A DNA stretch of 64,000 bases from Pseudohongiella spirulinae (GTDB lineage Bacteria; Pseudomonadota; Gammaproteobacteria; Pseudomonadales; Pseudohongiellaceae). The DNA is taken from positions 1,426,001-1,490,000 of the forward strand of contig NZ_CP013189.1 of assembly GCF_001444425.1 (NCBI RefSeq), given 5' to 3'. The position numbers and the translations under genes were made by a program. Each line of letters starts with the position of its first letter. Position 1 is the first letter of the stretch. Positions 15,007 to 24,171 of the stretch are shown one piece after another. The notes below the pieces were generated by a model. It saw only the letters and a program-made list of their open reading frames with translations, did no database searches and was not told where the DNA came from.

Positions 15007-17394
15007 ATGCCACAATTCAAGTTTGCGTGCCGTGCGGCAGCATTGGGCTGTCTGCTTTTGTGCAGTTCTGCCTATACCCAGGAATCCGTCCCTCAACTGA
15101 CCCGATTGGATGAGTCGCTTGTAAATATTGAGCTGGATGGCCGCCTTGATGAGTCCGTCTGGCAGCAAGTGCCAGTTATTGACGGTATGCGAGTGGTGAC
15201 ACCGGATACGCTGGCAGACAGCTCCCTTCGAACTGAAACCCGCATATTTTATACCGAGCGCGGCATTTATGTTGGTGTGATGAATCATCAGCCGGCTGAC
15301 AGTCTGGTGGCGCGAATGACTCCCCGTGATACCCGCCTGGAGAGAGATGGTTTTGTGATCAGTCTGGATGCCTCCGGAGAAGGTCTGTACGGCTATATGA
15401 TGCGAGTAAACCTGGGGGATTCCAAAACCGACGGTACGATACTCGCAGAACGCCAGTTCAATATGCAGTGGGATGGACCGTGGGATGCGGCAACCAGCGT
15501 GGTAGATGGCGGCTGGGTGGCTGAATTCTATATTCCCTGGTCAATGATGGCGCTGCCACAAGTGAATGATGGTCCTCGTCGCATCGGTATCTACACAGAG
15601 CGCCAGGTGGGTCACTTGAACGAAACCTGGGCGTATCCGGCCTTGCCTGATACGGTGAATGAATTTCTTTCTGCATTCCAGAAGTTCGAATTGCAGGATA
15701 TTGAACCGCGTACCCAGATTACCTGGTACCCCTATGCTTCTGCCACGTATGATGGTGTGCGAAATGAGCAAGAAGTTCGGGCTGGCGTTGAAGTGTTTTG
15801 GCGTCCGAGCTCCAATACGCAACTGTCGCTGAGTCTGAATCCTGATTTTGGTAACGTGGAATCCGATGACGTTGATGTGAATCTGACAGCCTACGAAACC
15901 TTTTTCCCTGAGAAACGAGCATTTTTCCTGGAAGGGCAGGATGTTTTTGTTACGTCTCCGCGCAACCAAAGCGCACGCGGGCCTGGTGGTCCGACATCCA
16001 TGCTGAATACCCGCCGTATTGGCGGTGCGGCCCGATTTGATGTGCCTGCCGGTGTGCGGGTGGCGGATACTGACCTCAGTGCCCCTTCTGATCTGCTGGG
16101 TGCCGTGAAGTTCACCGGACAGTCAGGAAGTTGGCGTTACGGGACTCTGGTAGCCATGGAAGATGATATGGAGGTGTTGGGCACAACAAGCACTGGGCAG
16201 CGAATCGGATTGCAGTCTGAAGGTCGGGATTTCACAGTTGGGCGTCTGTTGTATGAGGACACTGTTGGCGGTGGGCGGCGTTCAATCGGCTGGATGGGGA
16301 CCAACGTATCTCACAGCGATGTGGATGCCACAGTCAACGGCGTCGATATGCATTATTTTTCGGCAGATTCACGCTGGGTGATTGACGGGTGGGTAATGCA
16401 GAGCGACGTTAATGGCGCCACGGGTAACGGTGCAACACTTGATCTGGCCTATAGACCTGCAAGAGGTGTTCAGCATCGTATAGCGGCAGGCTACCACGAT
16501 GAAGACCTGAACCTGAATACCCTGGGGTTTCTGACCCGCAATGATCTGATGCATTTTGATTACAACTACAATCTCAATCAGTCTGATATTGAGGGTCTGC
16601 GTTCACGCAATATCAGTATTTTTGTTTTTAATCACTGGAACGGCAACAATGACTGGGTCAGGCAGGGCATATTCGGCTCCCTGAATATGACTTTCCTCAA
16701 TAATCAATCACTTAATTCCAGTCTGCGCTATTATCATCGGCGGGTTGAAGATCGCCTGGGGCGCGGCAGTGGTGATTATTATGTGCCGGGTCGCTGGCAG
16801 TTTGTCAGTAACTGGGAGTCCGATCCGTCGCAGAAAATCCGCTACAGCCTTGGTGTAGATGCCAACACTGAAGACCTGGGCGAGAAGAATCTGACAACCA
16901 CAGCCGGTGTCAGTTATCGGCCCGTTGACAATTTTTCGTTGAGCGTAGACCTTTCCTATACCGACCGCGAAGGCTTGTTGGTATATCGGGGTAACGGTCG
17001 CTATACCAGCTACGAAGCTACTCAATGGGCACCCAGATTTACGCTGGACTATTTCATTTCGGCCAAGCAACAATTGCGTTTCGGTATGCAGTGGACTGGC
17101 CTGAAGGCGTTTGAGAATCGTTTCCTGCAGGTCAACCCTGATCGTATCGAGCCACTGAGGCAGGTGCCCAAACCCAATACAGTCAGTGATAATTTCACTA
17201 TCAGCCGGATGGTGTTTCAGGCACGATACCGTTGGGAAATTGCACCGCTGTCGGATCTGTTTGTCGTTTATACACGGGGAGGCAATACACCAGGTTCCTT
17301 GTTTGACGACTACACCGGACTGCTGCGAGAGTCCTGGTCGGAGCCGGTTGTAGACACGTTTGTGGTGAAACTGCGCTATCGTCTGGGGAGCTGA
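15007..17394 (+). CDS. outer-membrane DUF5916 protein with CBM9-like domain (copy 2)
   Basis: This 795-residue exported protein is related to the one at 10454-12700. A signal peptide (LGCLLLCSSAYTQ) precedes a CBM9-like segment (about residues 35-210, with IELDGRLDESVWQQV and ERGIYVGVMNHQ). The DUF5916 part follows, with YETFFPEKRAFFLEGQDVF. The C-terminus ends VVKLRYRLGS, and repeated amphipathic strands indicate a barrel. It lies 68 bases after the PLP-enzyme gene and 16 bases before a cytochrome-c/PQQ-propeller gene, so these three probably form an operon under the divergent Lrp regulator. The biochemical role of DUF5916 is not known to me. An outer-membrane location is inferred from strand pattern and signal peptide. 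Confidence 0.85.
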   Translation: MPQFKFACRAAALGCLLLCSSAYTQESVPQLTRLDESLVNIELDGRLDESVWQQVPVIDGMRVVTPDTLADSSLRTETRIFYTERGIYVGVMNHQPADSLVARMTPRDTRLERDGFVISLDASGEGLYGYMMRVNLGDSKTDGTILAERQFNMQWDGPWDAATSVVDGGWVAEFYIPWSMMALPQVNDGPRRIGIYTERQVGHLNETWAYPALPDTVNEFLSAFQKFELQDIEPRTQITWYPYASATYDGVRNEQEVRAGVEVFWRPSSNTQLSLSLNPDFGNVESDDVDVNLTAYETFFPEKRAFFLEGQDVFVTSPRNQSARGPGGPTSMLNTRRIGGAARFDVPAGVRVADTDLSAPSDLLGAVKFTGQSGSWRYGTLVAMEDDMEVLGTTSTGQRIGLQSEGRDFTVGRLLYEDTVGGGRRSIGWMGTNVSHSDVDATVNGVDMHYFSADSRWVIDGWVMQSDVNGATGNGATLDLAYRPARGVQHRIAAGYHDEDLNLNTLGFLTRNDLMHFDYNYNLNQSDIEGLRSRNISIFVFNHWNGNNDWVRQGIFGSLNMTFLNNQSLNSSLRYYHRRVEDRLGRGSGDYYVPGRWQFVSNWESDPSQKIRYSLGVDANTEDLGEKNLTTTAGVSYRPVDNFSLSVDLSYTDREGLLVYRGNGRYTSYEATQWAPRFTLDYFISAKQQLRFGMQWTGLKAFENRFLQVNPDRIEPLRQVPKPNTVSDNFTISRMVFQARYRWEIAPLSDLFVVYTRGGNTPGSLFDDYTGLLRESWSEPVVDTFVVKLRYRLGS

Positions 17395-17410
17395 CGTTAA
17401 GGAGATCCTG

Positions 17411-19279
17411 ATGAATTCATTACAATTCTGGCTTGGCCTTGGCTTTTGCAGTGCGATCTCAATAGCCTCGGCGCAGAACGATAACCGGGCGCAGAATCAC
17501 CCGGGCGAAGAGATCTATCAGTCTTATTGTGCGGGATGTCATGAAGGTGGGGATCCTCGTGCTGCGGCTTTCGACAGTATTCAGACAATGACATCAGCCG
17601 CGCTGCATTACACGCTTACTTCCGGTGCAATGGCTATTCAGGGGCAGCAGCTGACCGAGTCGCAGCGCGACATACTGGTTGATTATCTGGCGGCTAATGC
17701 ACCGTCCACCGGTTGGCTGACGGCTAACGCCTGTGGCAACGACAGATTGAGTATAGATCTGTCAGATATTTCTCTGTCGGCCGCCGGTGGGGATGCCAGA
17801 TTCTCCCGACAGTTGACGTCCGAGCAGAGTGGCTTGAGCAGGGCGGATATGACTGAGCTTGAACTGGCCTGGTCTTTAGGCATTCCCGGCGTTGGTGGTC
17901 TGCGCTCTTCTCCGGTCATTACAAGCGATACCCTGTTTTATCCGGCAGCGGCATCAGGCATGTTGCTGGCATTGGATACAGAAACAGGCTGCGTTAAATG
18001 GGCGTATGATGCGCAAACGGCTTTGCGAGGTTCTGCCACGCTGAGTGGTGAGCTGCCTGACGGGCAACGTTTGTTGTATGTTTCCGATGAGCGTGCGCGA
18101 CTGCACGCCGTTGACCCGCTTAATGGCGAACGCGTCTGGCTTATTGACGGCACGATTGATCAGGGGGTTCATTCACGCCTGACGGGTGCTCCGGTTTATT
18201 TTGAACAACGCCTGTTTGTGCCGGTATCAGCCTCTGGCGTTCAGCGCGGCGGTGAGCCGACTCATGAATGTTGTGACGGACGCGGTGGTGTGCTGGCATT
18301 GGATGCAGTAACTGGTGAGCGACTTTGGACTTACGTTACCATGCCCCCGGCGCAATATACCGGTGAACTTAATTCGATTGGTGTTCCGCTGCGCGGGCCT
18401 TCCGGTGCCCCCATCTGGTCCAGTCCTGGCCTGGACGAAAAACGGCGCCTTTTGTACGTCACGACTGGAGAAAATACCTCGTTGCCAGCTACCGAGACCA
18501 GTAATGCCATCATTGCGCTGGATATTGATACGGGTGAGCAGCGCTGGTTGTTTCAGGCGGTAGCCAACGACGTCTGGAATATGGCCTGCACCGGTCGAAA
18601 TCCAGGCCCTAACTGTCCTTCGCCTGAAGACAGTATTATCAAAGACTGGGATTTTGGCGGCGCTGCGGTGCTTGTGACCCTGCCGGATGGCAGCGATCGT
18701 CTGGTGGCCGGTCAGAAGTCCGGACATTTGTGGGCACTGAATCCGGATAACGGTGAACTGCTCTGGGAACAGCGAGTCGGTGATGGCGGTGCGCTGGGTG
18801 GTAATCACTGGGGCGTGGCCGTGGATGGCTTGCGGGTTCTGATGCCGGTGAATGATCCTGCCGGCGGACGCGAGTCCGACAGCATCCGGGCGGGCGTTTA
18901 TGCTTTTGATATCGCTACCGGGCAGCCTGCCTGGGAATTCAGATCACAGCCCGATTGTGCTGATGGCCGGGACCTGCGAGTAGCCGGATGTGATGCTCGC
19001 TATGGTTTTTCGGCAATGCCGCTGGTCGTTGACGGGGCATTGATAGCTGGCAATATTGACGGTCGTCTGTTTGTTTTTGATACTGAGTCCGGCGAGATCC
19101 TGTATCAGTATGATACGGCGATCGAATTTTCCACCTCAAATGGAGTCGATGCCCGGGGCGGCTCTATTGATGCTCATTCCATATCGGCTGGTGCCGGCAT
19201 GGTGTTTGTCGGATCCGGTTATGACCGATTCCGCCAGCAGGCAGGCAATGTGCTGCTGGCGTTTCGGCCGGCTGATTAA
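17411..19279 (+). CDS. periplasmic quinohaemoprotein: N-terminal cytochrome c fused to PQQ-type beta-propeller
   Basis: The 622-residue product has a signal peptide (ending SAQ, about residue 23), then a small cytochrome c domain with haem site CAGCH (Cys40-His44). A PQQ-dehydrogenase-type eight-bladed propeller follows (about 130-620), with blades recognisable as LLALDTETGCVKW, LWALNPDNGELLW and GVYAFDIATGQPAW. A vicinal cysteine pair at 287-288 (THECCDGRGG) recalls the disulfide ring over PQQ in methanol dehydrogenases. The haem-first order is unlike the common quinohaemoprotein alcohol dehydrogenases and resembles polyvinyl-alcohol-dehydrogenase-type enzymes, so an alcohol substrate is plausible. 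It has a close relative at 59397-61232. The stop overlaps the convergent FadL gene by four bases. Confidence 0.85.
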   Translation: MNSLQFWLGLGFCSAISIASAQNDNRAQNHPGEEIYQSYCAGCHEGGDPRAAAFDSIQTMTSAALHYTLTSGAMAIQGQQLTESQRDILVDYLAANAPSTGWLTANACGNDRLSIDLSDISLSAAGGDARFSRQLTSEQSGLSRADMTELELAWSLGIPGVGGLRSSPVITSDTLFYPAAASGMLLALDTETGCVKWAYDAQTALRGSATLSGELPDGQRLLYVSDERARLHAVDPLNGERVWLIDGTIDQGVHSRLTGAPVYFEQRLFVPVSASGVQRGGEPTHECCDGRGGVLALDAVTGERLWTYVTMPPAQYTGELNSIGVPLRGPSGAPIWSSPGLDEKRRLLYVTTGENTSLPATETSNAIIALDIDTGEQRWLFQAVANDVWNMACTGRNPGPNCPSPEDSIIKDWDFGGAAVLVTLPDGSDRLVAGQKSGHLWALNPDNGELLWEQRVGDGGALGGNHWGVAVDGLRVLMPVNDPAGGRESDSIRAGVYAFDIATGQPAWEFRSQPDCADGRDLRVAGCDARYGFSAMPLVVDGALIAGNIDGRLFVFDTESGEILYQYDTAIEFSTSNGVDARGGSIDAHSISAGAGMVFVGSGYDRFRQQAGNVLLAFRPAD

Positions 19280-20538
19280 AGGCGTATGGAGTAGCCGATG
19301 GTCAGTATGTCTTCCTTCAGATGAATATTGGCCTCGCCCCCGCCGAAATTCATGGGGATAGATCCCTGGCCGTTCACACTTTCCTTGCGCGCGTGAGTGT
19401 AGCTGACGCTCCACTCGCCGCGGCCTGCCTGCCAGCTTGCGCCAACACTAAGATGGTCTCGCACGGTGCCCGGTGCCAGGATGTTGAAGAAGGTCTCAGA
19501 AGCCGGTATCGGTTGCTCAGCGCGGCTGATGCCGGCTCTTAGCTGCAGTTTGTCGCTGTAATGATGCAAGACGCCCAATTTGATGACTTCAATGTCCTGC
19601 CAGCCGAAGCCACCACCGTTGCGACTGCCAAGTGGATTGCCCTGCAAAAGGTTACTCAAGGGGTTGCCAACAGACTTGACCCTGCTGTACTCGATGGCTT
19701 GCCAGTCCAGCGCCAGAGTCCACTGATCTGCTGGTTTCCAGGCGGCCCCAACGCCATAGGTCGCCGGAATATCGAATCCGCCGCGTTCGGCGAACAGGCC
19801 ACTGTAGCGCTTAAAGCGGTCCATCTCTATTCGTGAGGACCAACTGGCACCCAGTGTCAAATTTTCGCTGATCTGTCCGGTCCAGCCCAGTTTGAGACCA
19901 GCGCCTTTGCTGTCTGATGTGCCGTTATCGCTCACGCTGCCCGGAACAAAGCTGAACATGGGATTATCAAAAGCAGACACTCCCTTCATTTCGAAACGCT
20001 GATAGGCCAGTGTTACACCAATGCCCATGGCGTGCTTGTCGCTGGCCTGCCAGGCCAGCGCTGGTGTCACAAAAAGCTGTTCCAGATTCACACCGGCAGA
20101 CCCTGTAGAACCGAAAGCGGCCAGTGGGTTTATATCATAATCGGTGTTCATTCCACCGTTGCCGTAAATCGCCAATCCAAAGGTCAATTCGTCGCTCAGG
20201 ATACGACTATAAGCAAACTCGGGTATCAGAAAGTTTTCGGTACCATCGGCTGAATATTGACCGTTCGCGCCGGCCATATTGCCGGTGATTTCAGCCCCGC
20301 GACCGGGGCGGAACAGGCTCGCGCCGACATCGAGGCGGTTGCCCAGCCCCGACAGACCAGAGGGGTTGCTGGCAGTGGCCAGTGCATCCTGGTGCAGGGC
20401 GTAGGCGACACCCGCTACGGCCTGGCTGCGAACGCCGAATCCATGTGAAAAGTAGCCATTGGTAGCCGAGGCGGGTGCCGCCAGAGCAACACCAGCCAGA
20501 GACAATGCAAGCGCGGGGGTGCGGATTGATCGGTTCAC
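19276..20538 (-). CDS. FadL/OmpP1-family outer-membrane transporter of hydrophobic compounds
   Basis: FadL-type proteins are 14-stranded outer-membrane barrels that move long-chain fatty acids or aromatic hydrocarbons laterally into the membrane. The 420-residue product has a signal peptide (LALSLAGVALAAPASA). The mature start TNGYFSHGFG is typical, followed by the plug region (VAGVAYALHQDALATASNPSGL). The C-terminus LTIGYSIRL fits a barrel end. Translation starts with GTG at 20538 behind a strong AAGGAG site seven bases upstream. An enoyl-CoA hydratase gene lies just upstream on the same strand (82-base gap), which supports a fatty-acid role. It overlaps the quinohaemoprotein gene tail-to-tail by four bases. 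Confidence 0.92.
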   Translation of the reverse strand: MNRSIRTPALALSLAGVALAAPASATNGYFSHGFGVRSQAVAGVAYALHQDALATASNPSGLSGLGNRLDVGASLFRPGRGAEITGNMAGANGQYSADGTENFLIPEFAYSRILSDELTFGLAIYGNGGMNTDYDINPLAAFGSTGSAGVNLEQLFVTPALAWQASDKHAMGIGVTLAYQRFEMKGVSAFDNPMFSFVPGSVSDNGTSDSKGAGLKLGWTGQISENLTLGASWSSRIEMDRFKRYSGLFAERGGFDIPATYGVGAAWKPADQWTLALDWQAIEYSRVKSVGNPLSNLLQGNPLGSRNGGGFGWQDIEVIKLGVLHHYSDKLQLRAGISRAEQPIPASETFFNILAPGTVRDHLSVGASWQAGRGEWSVSYTHARKESVNGQGSIPMNFGGGEANIHLKEDILTIGYSIRL

Positions 20539-20620
20539 GGGTATCTCCTTGTAAAATCAAGGCGCACAACATACCCGCTTTTCGCAATGCTGTGAAGTTA
20601 TATGTTTTGATATTTTAATA

Positions 20621-21448
20621 TCATTTGTGAATAACGGGGTCATCAAAACGTGGCTCTCGTTTCTCAAAGTTGGCTTTGACTGCTTCCTGCTGGTTGGGTG
20701 AACCAATCAAAGAGAAGATAACGTCTCTTTCGGCCTGAAACTGCCCGGCAACCTGGGGTATGAACTGGCGATTAAACAGATGTTTGGCACCACGAACCGC
20801 ATGCGGATTGCGACCTGCGATAGTGCTTGCCAGTGACATGGCATCCTGCCAGGGTTGCTCAGTCAGATGTGTAACAAGCCCCAGTTGCGCCGCTTCCCTG
20901 GCGTCAAAAATTCGGCCGGTAAACACCAGCTCTTTGGCAATATCAGGCCGTACAAGCTGGGCTAGCGTCAGGGTCCCGGTCATATCCGGCGTTATTCCCC
21001 AATGAATTTCACGCACTGACATTTGTGTATCCGGATGGGCATAACGAATATCAGCGCCCAGTGCCAGTTGTATGCCCCCGCCCAGTGCGTGTCCCTGCAA
21101 TGCTGCAATAACCGGTACTTCCAGCTCTTGCCAAACCCAGCAGATCTGCTGCGCCAGGTGTGTCAGACCACCGTCAGTCAAGGCACCGATGTCTGATGCG
21201 CCGCCGCCCTCCGCCATACGATGAAAGGACGCAAAATCCAGACCTGCGCAAAAGGATGCACCATTTCCGGACAATACGACCGCCCTCACATGAGTTTGAG
21301 TTTTCAGGTAGATACCGACGGCGACCAGTGAGGCGAACAAAGCCGGATCCAGTGCATTGCGTTTGTCTGGACGGTTAAGACGGACATCGGCAATGCCATC
21401 CTGAATGGATAGGGTGACTCGATTTTCGGTAACTCCGGGTATTGTCAT
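20621..21448 (-). CDS. enoyl-CoA hydratase/isomerase (crotonase) family protein
   Basis: The 275-residue product is a crotonase-fold enzyme acting on CoA thioesters. The first oxyanion-hole segment is AVVLSGNGASFCAGLDFASF and the second is ALQGHALGGGIQLALGADIRYA. The acid position of hydratases falls in VREIHWGITPD, so both catalytic glutamates need checking against an alignment. The chain length is usual for the family. I chose the ATG at 21448 (MTIPGVTEN), preceded by CAGGA; a longer reading from 21493 has no supporting site. The gene precedes fadL on the same strand. Candidate roles are beta-oxidation hydratase or delta-3,delta-2 isomerase; the sequence alone does not choose between them. 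Confidence 0.9.
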   Translation of the reverse strand: MTIPGVTENRVTLSIQDGIADVRLNRPDKRNALDPALFASLVAVGIYLKTQTHVRAVVLSGNGASFCAGLDFASFHRMAEGGGASDIGALTDGGLTHLAQQICWVWQELEVPVIAALQGHALGGGIQLALGADIRYAHPDTQMSVREIHWGITPDMTGTLTLAQLVRPDIAKELVFTGRIFDAREAAQLGLVTHLTEQPWQDAMSLASTIAGRNPHAVRGAKHLFNRQFIPQVAGQFQAERDVIFSLIGSPNQQEAVKANFEKREPRFDDPVIHK

Positions 21449-21576
21449 GAAGGCTGGTCCTGAGTGGTTCGTGCAAATGTTGCCTCCAAGCATAAACTAC
21501 CGTGGAAATACCTTCCATCTGCAGTGTGCATCTGAAAAAATAAAGCTTCTTAATCAATTAACGAAGGCTCTCTATT

Positions 21577-22758
21577 ATGACCCGGATTGGTACGCCGCTG
21601 GCTTCTGATGCAACACGAATTATGCTGCTTGGCAGTGGTGAGCTGGGAAGAGAGGTGGTCATAGAGCTTATGCGACTGGGCTGTGAAGTCATCGCGGTGG
21701 ATCGCTATGCCCATGCGCCCGCGATGCAGGTGGCTCATCGCAGTCATGTTATCAATATGCTGGATGGGGCGGCTGTTCGTGCTCTGGTCGAACAGGAAAG
21801 ACCTCATCTGATCGTGCCCGAGATTGAAGCCATTGCTACCGATGAGCTGGTCAGGCTGGAAAACGAAGGCTGGCATGTGATTCCCACGGCGAGAGCGGCC
21901 CAATTGACCATGAACCGGGAAGGCATTCGTCGCCTGGCTGCTGAAGAACTGGGTTTATCGACATCGCCTTATCGTTTCGCGGCATCGCATGACGAATACC
22001 TGGCCGCGATCGGGCAGGTGGGACTGCCTTGCGTGGTTAAACCGATCATGTCCTCGTCCGGCAAGGGGCAGAGTACGGTCAAAACGCCTGAGGATGTGGA
22101 GCGTGCCTGGCAGTATGCGCAGTCAGGCGGTCGGGCAGGACAGGGAAAGGTTATTGTTGAAGGTTTTGTCGATTTTGATTATGAGATTACCCTGTTAACG
22201 GTGCGGCACCGTGATGGCACGGCATTTTGCGAGCCCATCGGACATCGTCAGGAGCGGGGTGACTACCGTGAGTCCTGGCAGCCTCAGGCCATGAGTGATC
22301 CCGCTCTGCAAGAGGCAAAGCGGATTGCCAGCGCGGTTACTTCGGCGCTCGGGGGGTACGGTCTGTTTGGCGTTGAGCTGTTTGTGAAAGGTGACCAGGT
22401 ATTCTTTAGTGAAGTCTCACCGCGTCCCCATGATACAGGTCTGGTTACCCTGATTTCACAGAACCTGTCTGAATTCGCACTGCATGCCCGGGCGATCCTT
22501 GGCTTGCCTGTACCTTTGATCAGGCAATACGGTCCGTCAGCTTCCGCTGTGCTATTGGTCGCCGGGCAGTCCTCCAATCCACGATATGGACGGCTGGACG
22601 AGGCTCTGGCGCAGCCTGATACAGACCTGCGTCTGTTTTCCAAACCGCAGGTGCAGGGCGAACGTCGTATGGGCGTGGCCCTGGCACGGGATGAAAACAT
22701 TGAGCAAGCCATTAAAAAGGCATTGACGGTGGTGAAGACTATTACTGTAGATCTGTGA
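21577..22758 (+). CDS. purT: formate-dependent phosphoribosylglycinamide formyltransferase
   Basis: PurT makes formyl-GAR from GAR, formate and ATP in purine biosynthesis, as a folate-independent alternative to PurN. The 393-residue cytosolic protein has the family's ATP-grasp layout. The N-terminal domain has [17 protein letters not shown], the loop [14 protein letters not shown] binds ATP, and the metal-binding end has [22 protein letters not shown]. Length matches the E. coli enzyme (392 residues). The gene is divergent from the enoyl-CoA hydratase gene, with a 128-base shared upstream region. An exported transglutaminase-like protein starts nine bases downstream. Confidence 0.97.
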   Translation: MTRIGTPLASDATRIMLLGSGELGREVVIELMRLGCEVIAVDRYAHAPAMQVAHRSHVINMLDGAAVRALVEQERPHLIVPEIEAIATDELVRLENEGWHVIPTARAAQLTMNREGIRRLAAEELGLSTSPYRFAASHDEYLAAIGQVGLPCVVKPIMSSSGKGQSTVKTPEDVERAWQYAQSGGRAGQGKVIVEGFVDFDYEITLLTVRHRDGTAFCEPIGHRQERGDYRESWQPQAMSDPALQEAKRIASAVTSALGGYGLFGVELFVKGDQVFFSEVSPRPHDTGLVTLISQNLSEFALHARAILGLPVPLIRQYGPSASAVLLVAGQSSNPRYGRLDEALAQPDTDLRLFSKPQVQGERRMGVALARDENIEQAIKKALTVVKTITVDL

Positions 22759-22767
22759 GCTGAGCCT

Positions 22768-24171
22768 GTGAGATTTTTTGCTATCAGTCTGTTGTTTTTC
22801 TGCATCACTTTGCAGGCCGATGAACTGCTCATTGATCGCAGCAACTTTGGCGCATCTGAACAGCCGGCATGGACTGCCCTGACGGATTTTGAACTGCAGG
22901 TGCTGGCACGTTTTCAGGGCCCGGCTAAACAGGTGCAGCGCCCGTCGGCTCAGGATCTTATGGCGCTGTTTGTGCTGGCCTCGGGGGATGTAAGACATCG
23001 GGCGCAGTACCGGGCGTTACAGGATGTGATTAACGCATTTGTCAGTGAAAACCAGCAAATTTCTTTGATTGATAATGAAAGAGAGCGGGGCCGAGAGCTG
23101 CTGTTGGCCATGCATGAACAATTGTTAACAAGTGTTTATGACGAAGATCAGAGCGCACTGAGTGTGTTGCTCCGGACTGGTGTTTATAACTGTATCAGTT
23201 CAGCATTGTTGTACATCGTATTAGCCGAGGAATTTGGATTGCATGCGTCTGGCGTGATCATGCCGAGTCATGCCTTTGTGCAATTAAGTCTGTTGGATGG
23301 ATCAGACATCGAAGTTGAAACAACATCAGCAGATGGTTTTAACGTCATTCGTGATGCGCAGTTTTTTGCCGAACAGGCTGACGACTGGTTCACTGAGCGC
23401 CGCCTGCTTGTGGCAAGTTATGAAGATTATGAATTACGCCGGGTTGTCAGCGCCACGCAGCTTGGACTGGAAAATATGTGGAGTCAGCATGTCAGTGAGT
23501 TGCGCATGCCCTATGCTGACAGACTTCGAATGGCCGAATTGAAAGGTCTGTTAGAACCCGCAGAAATTGAGGCTCAGCATAACCGCCTGGTTTATTATTA
23601 CCGTGAAAGTGATTTCTTGCGCAGGCATGATGACCGAGCCTGGAATCAATTGATGCGGCGTATCGCTGATTTCCTGCAGAGCAATCGTTCATTGGTTTTG
23701 AGTGATGATATGTCTGAGACAATGGATGGCGATATCCGTTTGCCCTTGTTTTTGTTGCTGGCACATCAATCGGCCTGGTTCCTGCGCGATGAAGAGTCGC
23801 TGAACAGAGGATTGCAATTGGCGCGTGATGTCATCCGGTATTTGCCGGATGATCTCCGCGATGCGGATATTGTTTACGCATCAGCGCAGCAGGCGATAGA
23901 ACAGTTCTATCTTGATAGTGCATATCAGCAGTGGCAGCAGCGTAACTGGCATCGGGTAATCGCTTTGTATCAGGAATATCTGGATATGGAGCTTCGCTCC
24001 GGAAACCGTCAGGCTATAGAGCAGAATCTGGAATCAGCCTACCTGAACAGTTTTCAGCAGTACTGGTTTGATGAGGAGCGGGATGAGGCCTTGGCACAGC
24101 TTCAGGTCTGTGTTATTCGTCTGCCAGCGGCCGATCAATGTCAGGCGCGCCTGAGAGAGGTCGGCCGCTGA
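22768..24171 (+). CDS. exported transglutaminase-like protein of unknown function
   Basis: The 467-residue product has a short signal peptide (FFAISLLFFCITLQADE) and a region around residues 130-200 resembling the transglutaminase-like fold. Cys142 sits in VYNCISSALLYIVLAEEFG and His168 in MPSHAFVQL, the expected Cys-His pair, as in SirB1-like domains. The remaining C-terminal half (about 210-467) is helical, rich in Trp and Arg, and possibly TPR-like. Translation starts with GTG at 22768, nine bases after purT, suggesting co-expression. Its 3' end runs 59 bases into the opposite-strand gene at 24113-25810. A role as periplasmic or envelope peptidase or scaffold is conceivable. I do not recognise a named family member. 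Confidence 0.75.
   Translation: MRFFAISLLFFCITLQADELLIDRSNFGASEQPAWTALTDFELQVLARFQGPAKQVQRPSAQDLMALFVLASGDVRHRAQYRALQDVINAFVSENQQISLIDNERERGRELLLAMHEQLLTSVYDEDQSALSVLLRTGVYNCISSALLYIVLAEEFGLHASGVIMPSHAFVQLSLLDGSDIEVETTSADGFNVIRDAQFFAEQADDWFTERRLLVASYEDYELRRVVSATQLGLENMWSQHVSELRMPYADRLRMAELKGLLEPAEIEAQHNRLVYYYRESDFLRRHDDRAWNQLMRRIADFLQSNRSLVLSDDMSETMDGDIRLPLFLLLAHQSAWFLRDEESLNRGLQLARDVIRYLPDDLRDADIVYASAQQAIEQFYLDSAYQQWQQRNWHRVIALYQEYLDMELRSGNRQAIEQNLESAYLNSFQQYWFDEERDEALAQLQVCVIRLPAADQCQARLREVGR

Noticed and set aside
20609-20622. GATATT-TT-AATATC palindrome at the end of the enoyl-CoA hydratase gene, upstream of fadL
   Set aside because: It is a short AT-rich palindrome overlapping a stop codon and may occur by chance, so it is not listed as an operator.
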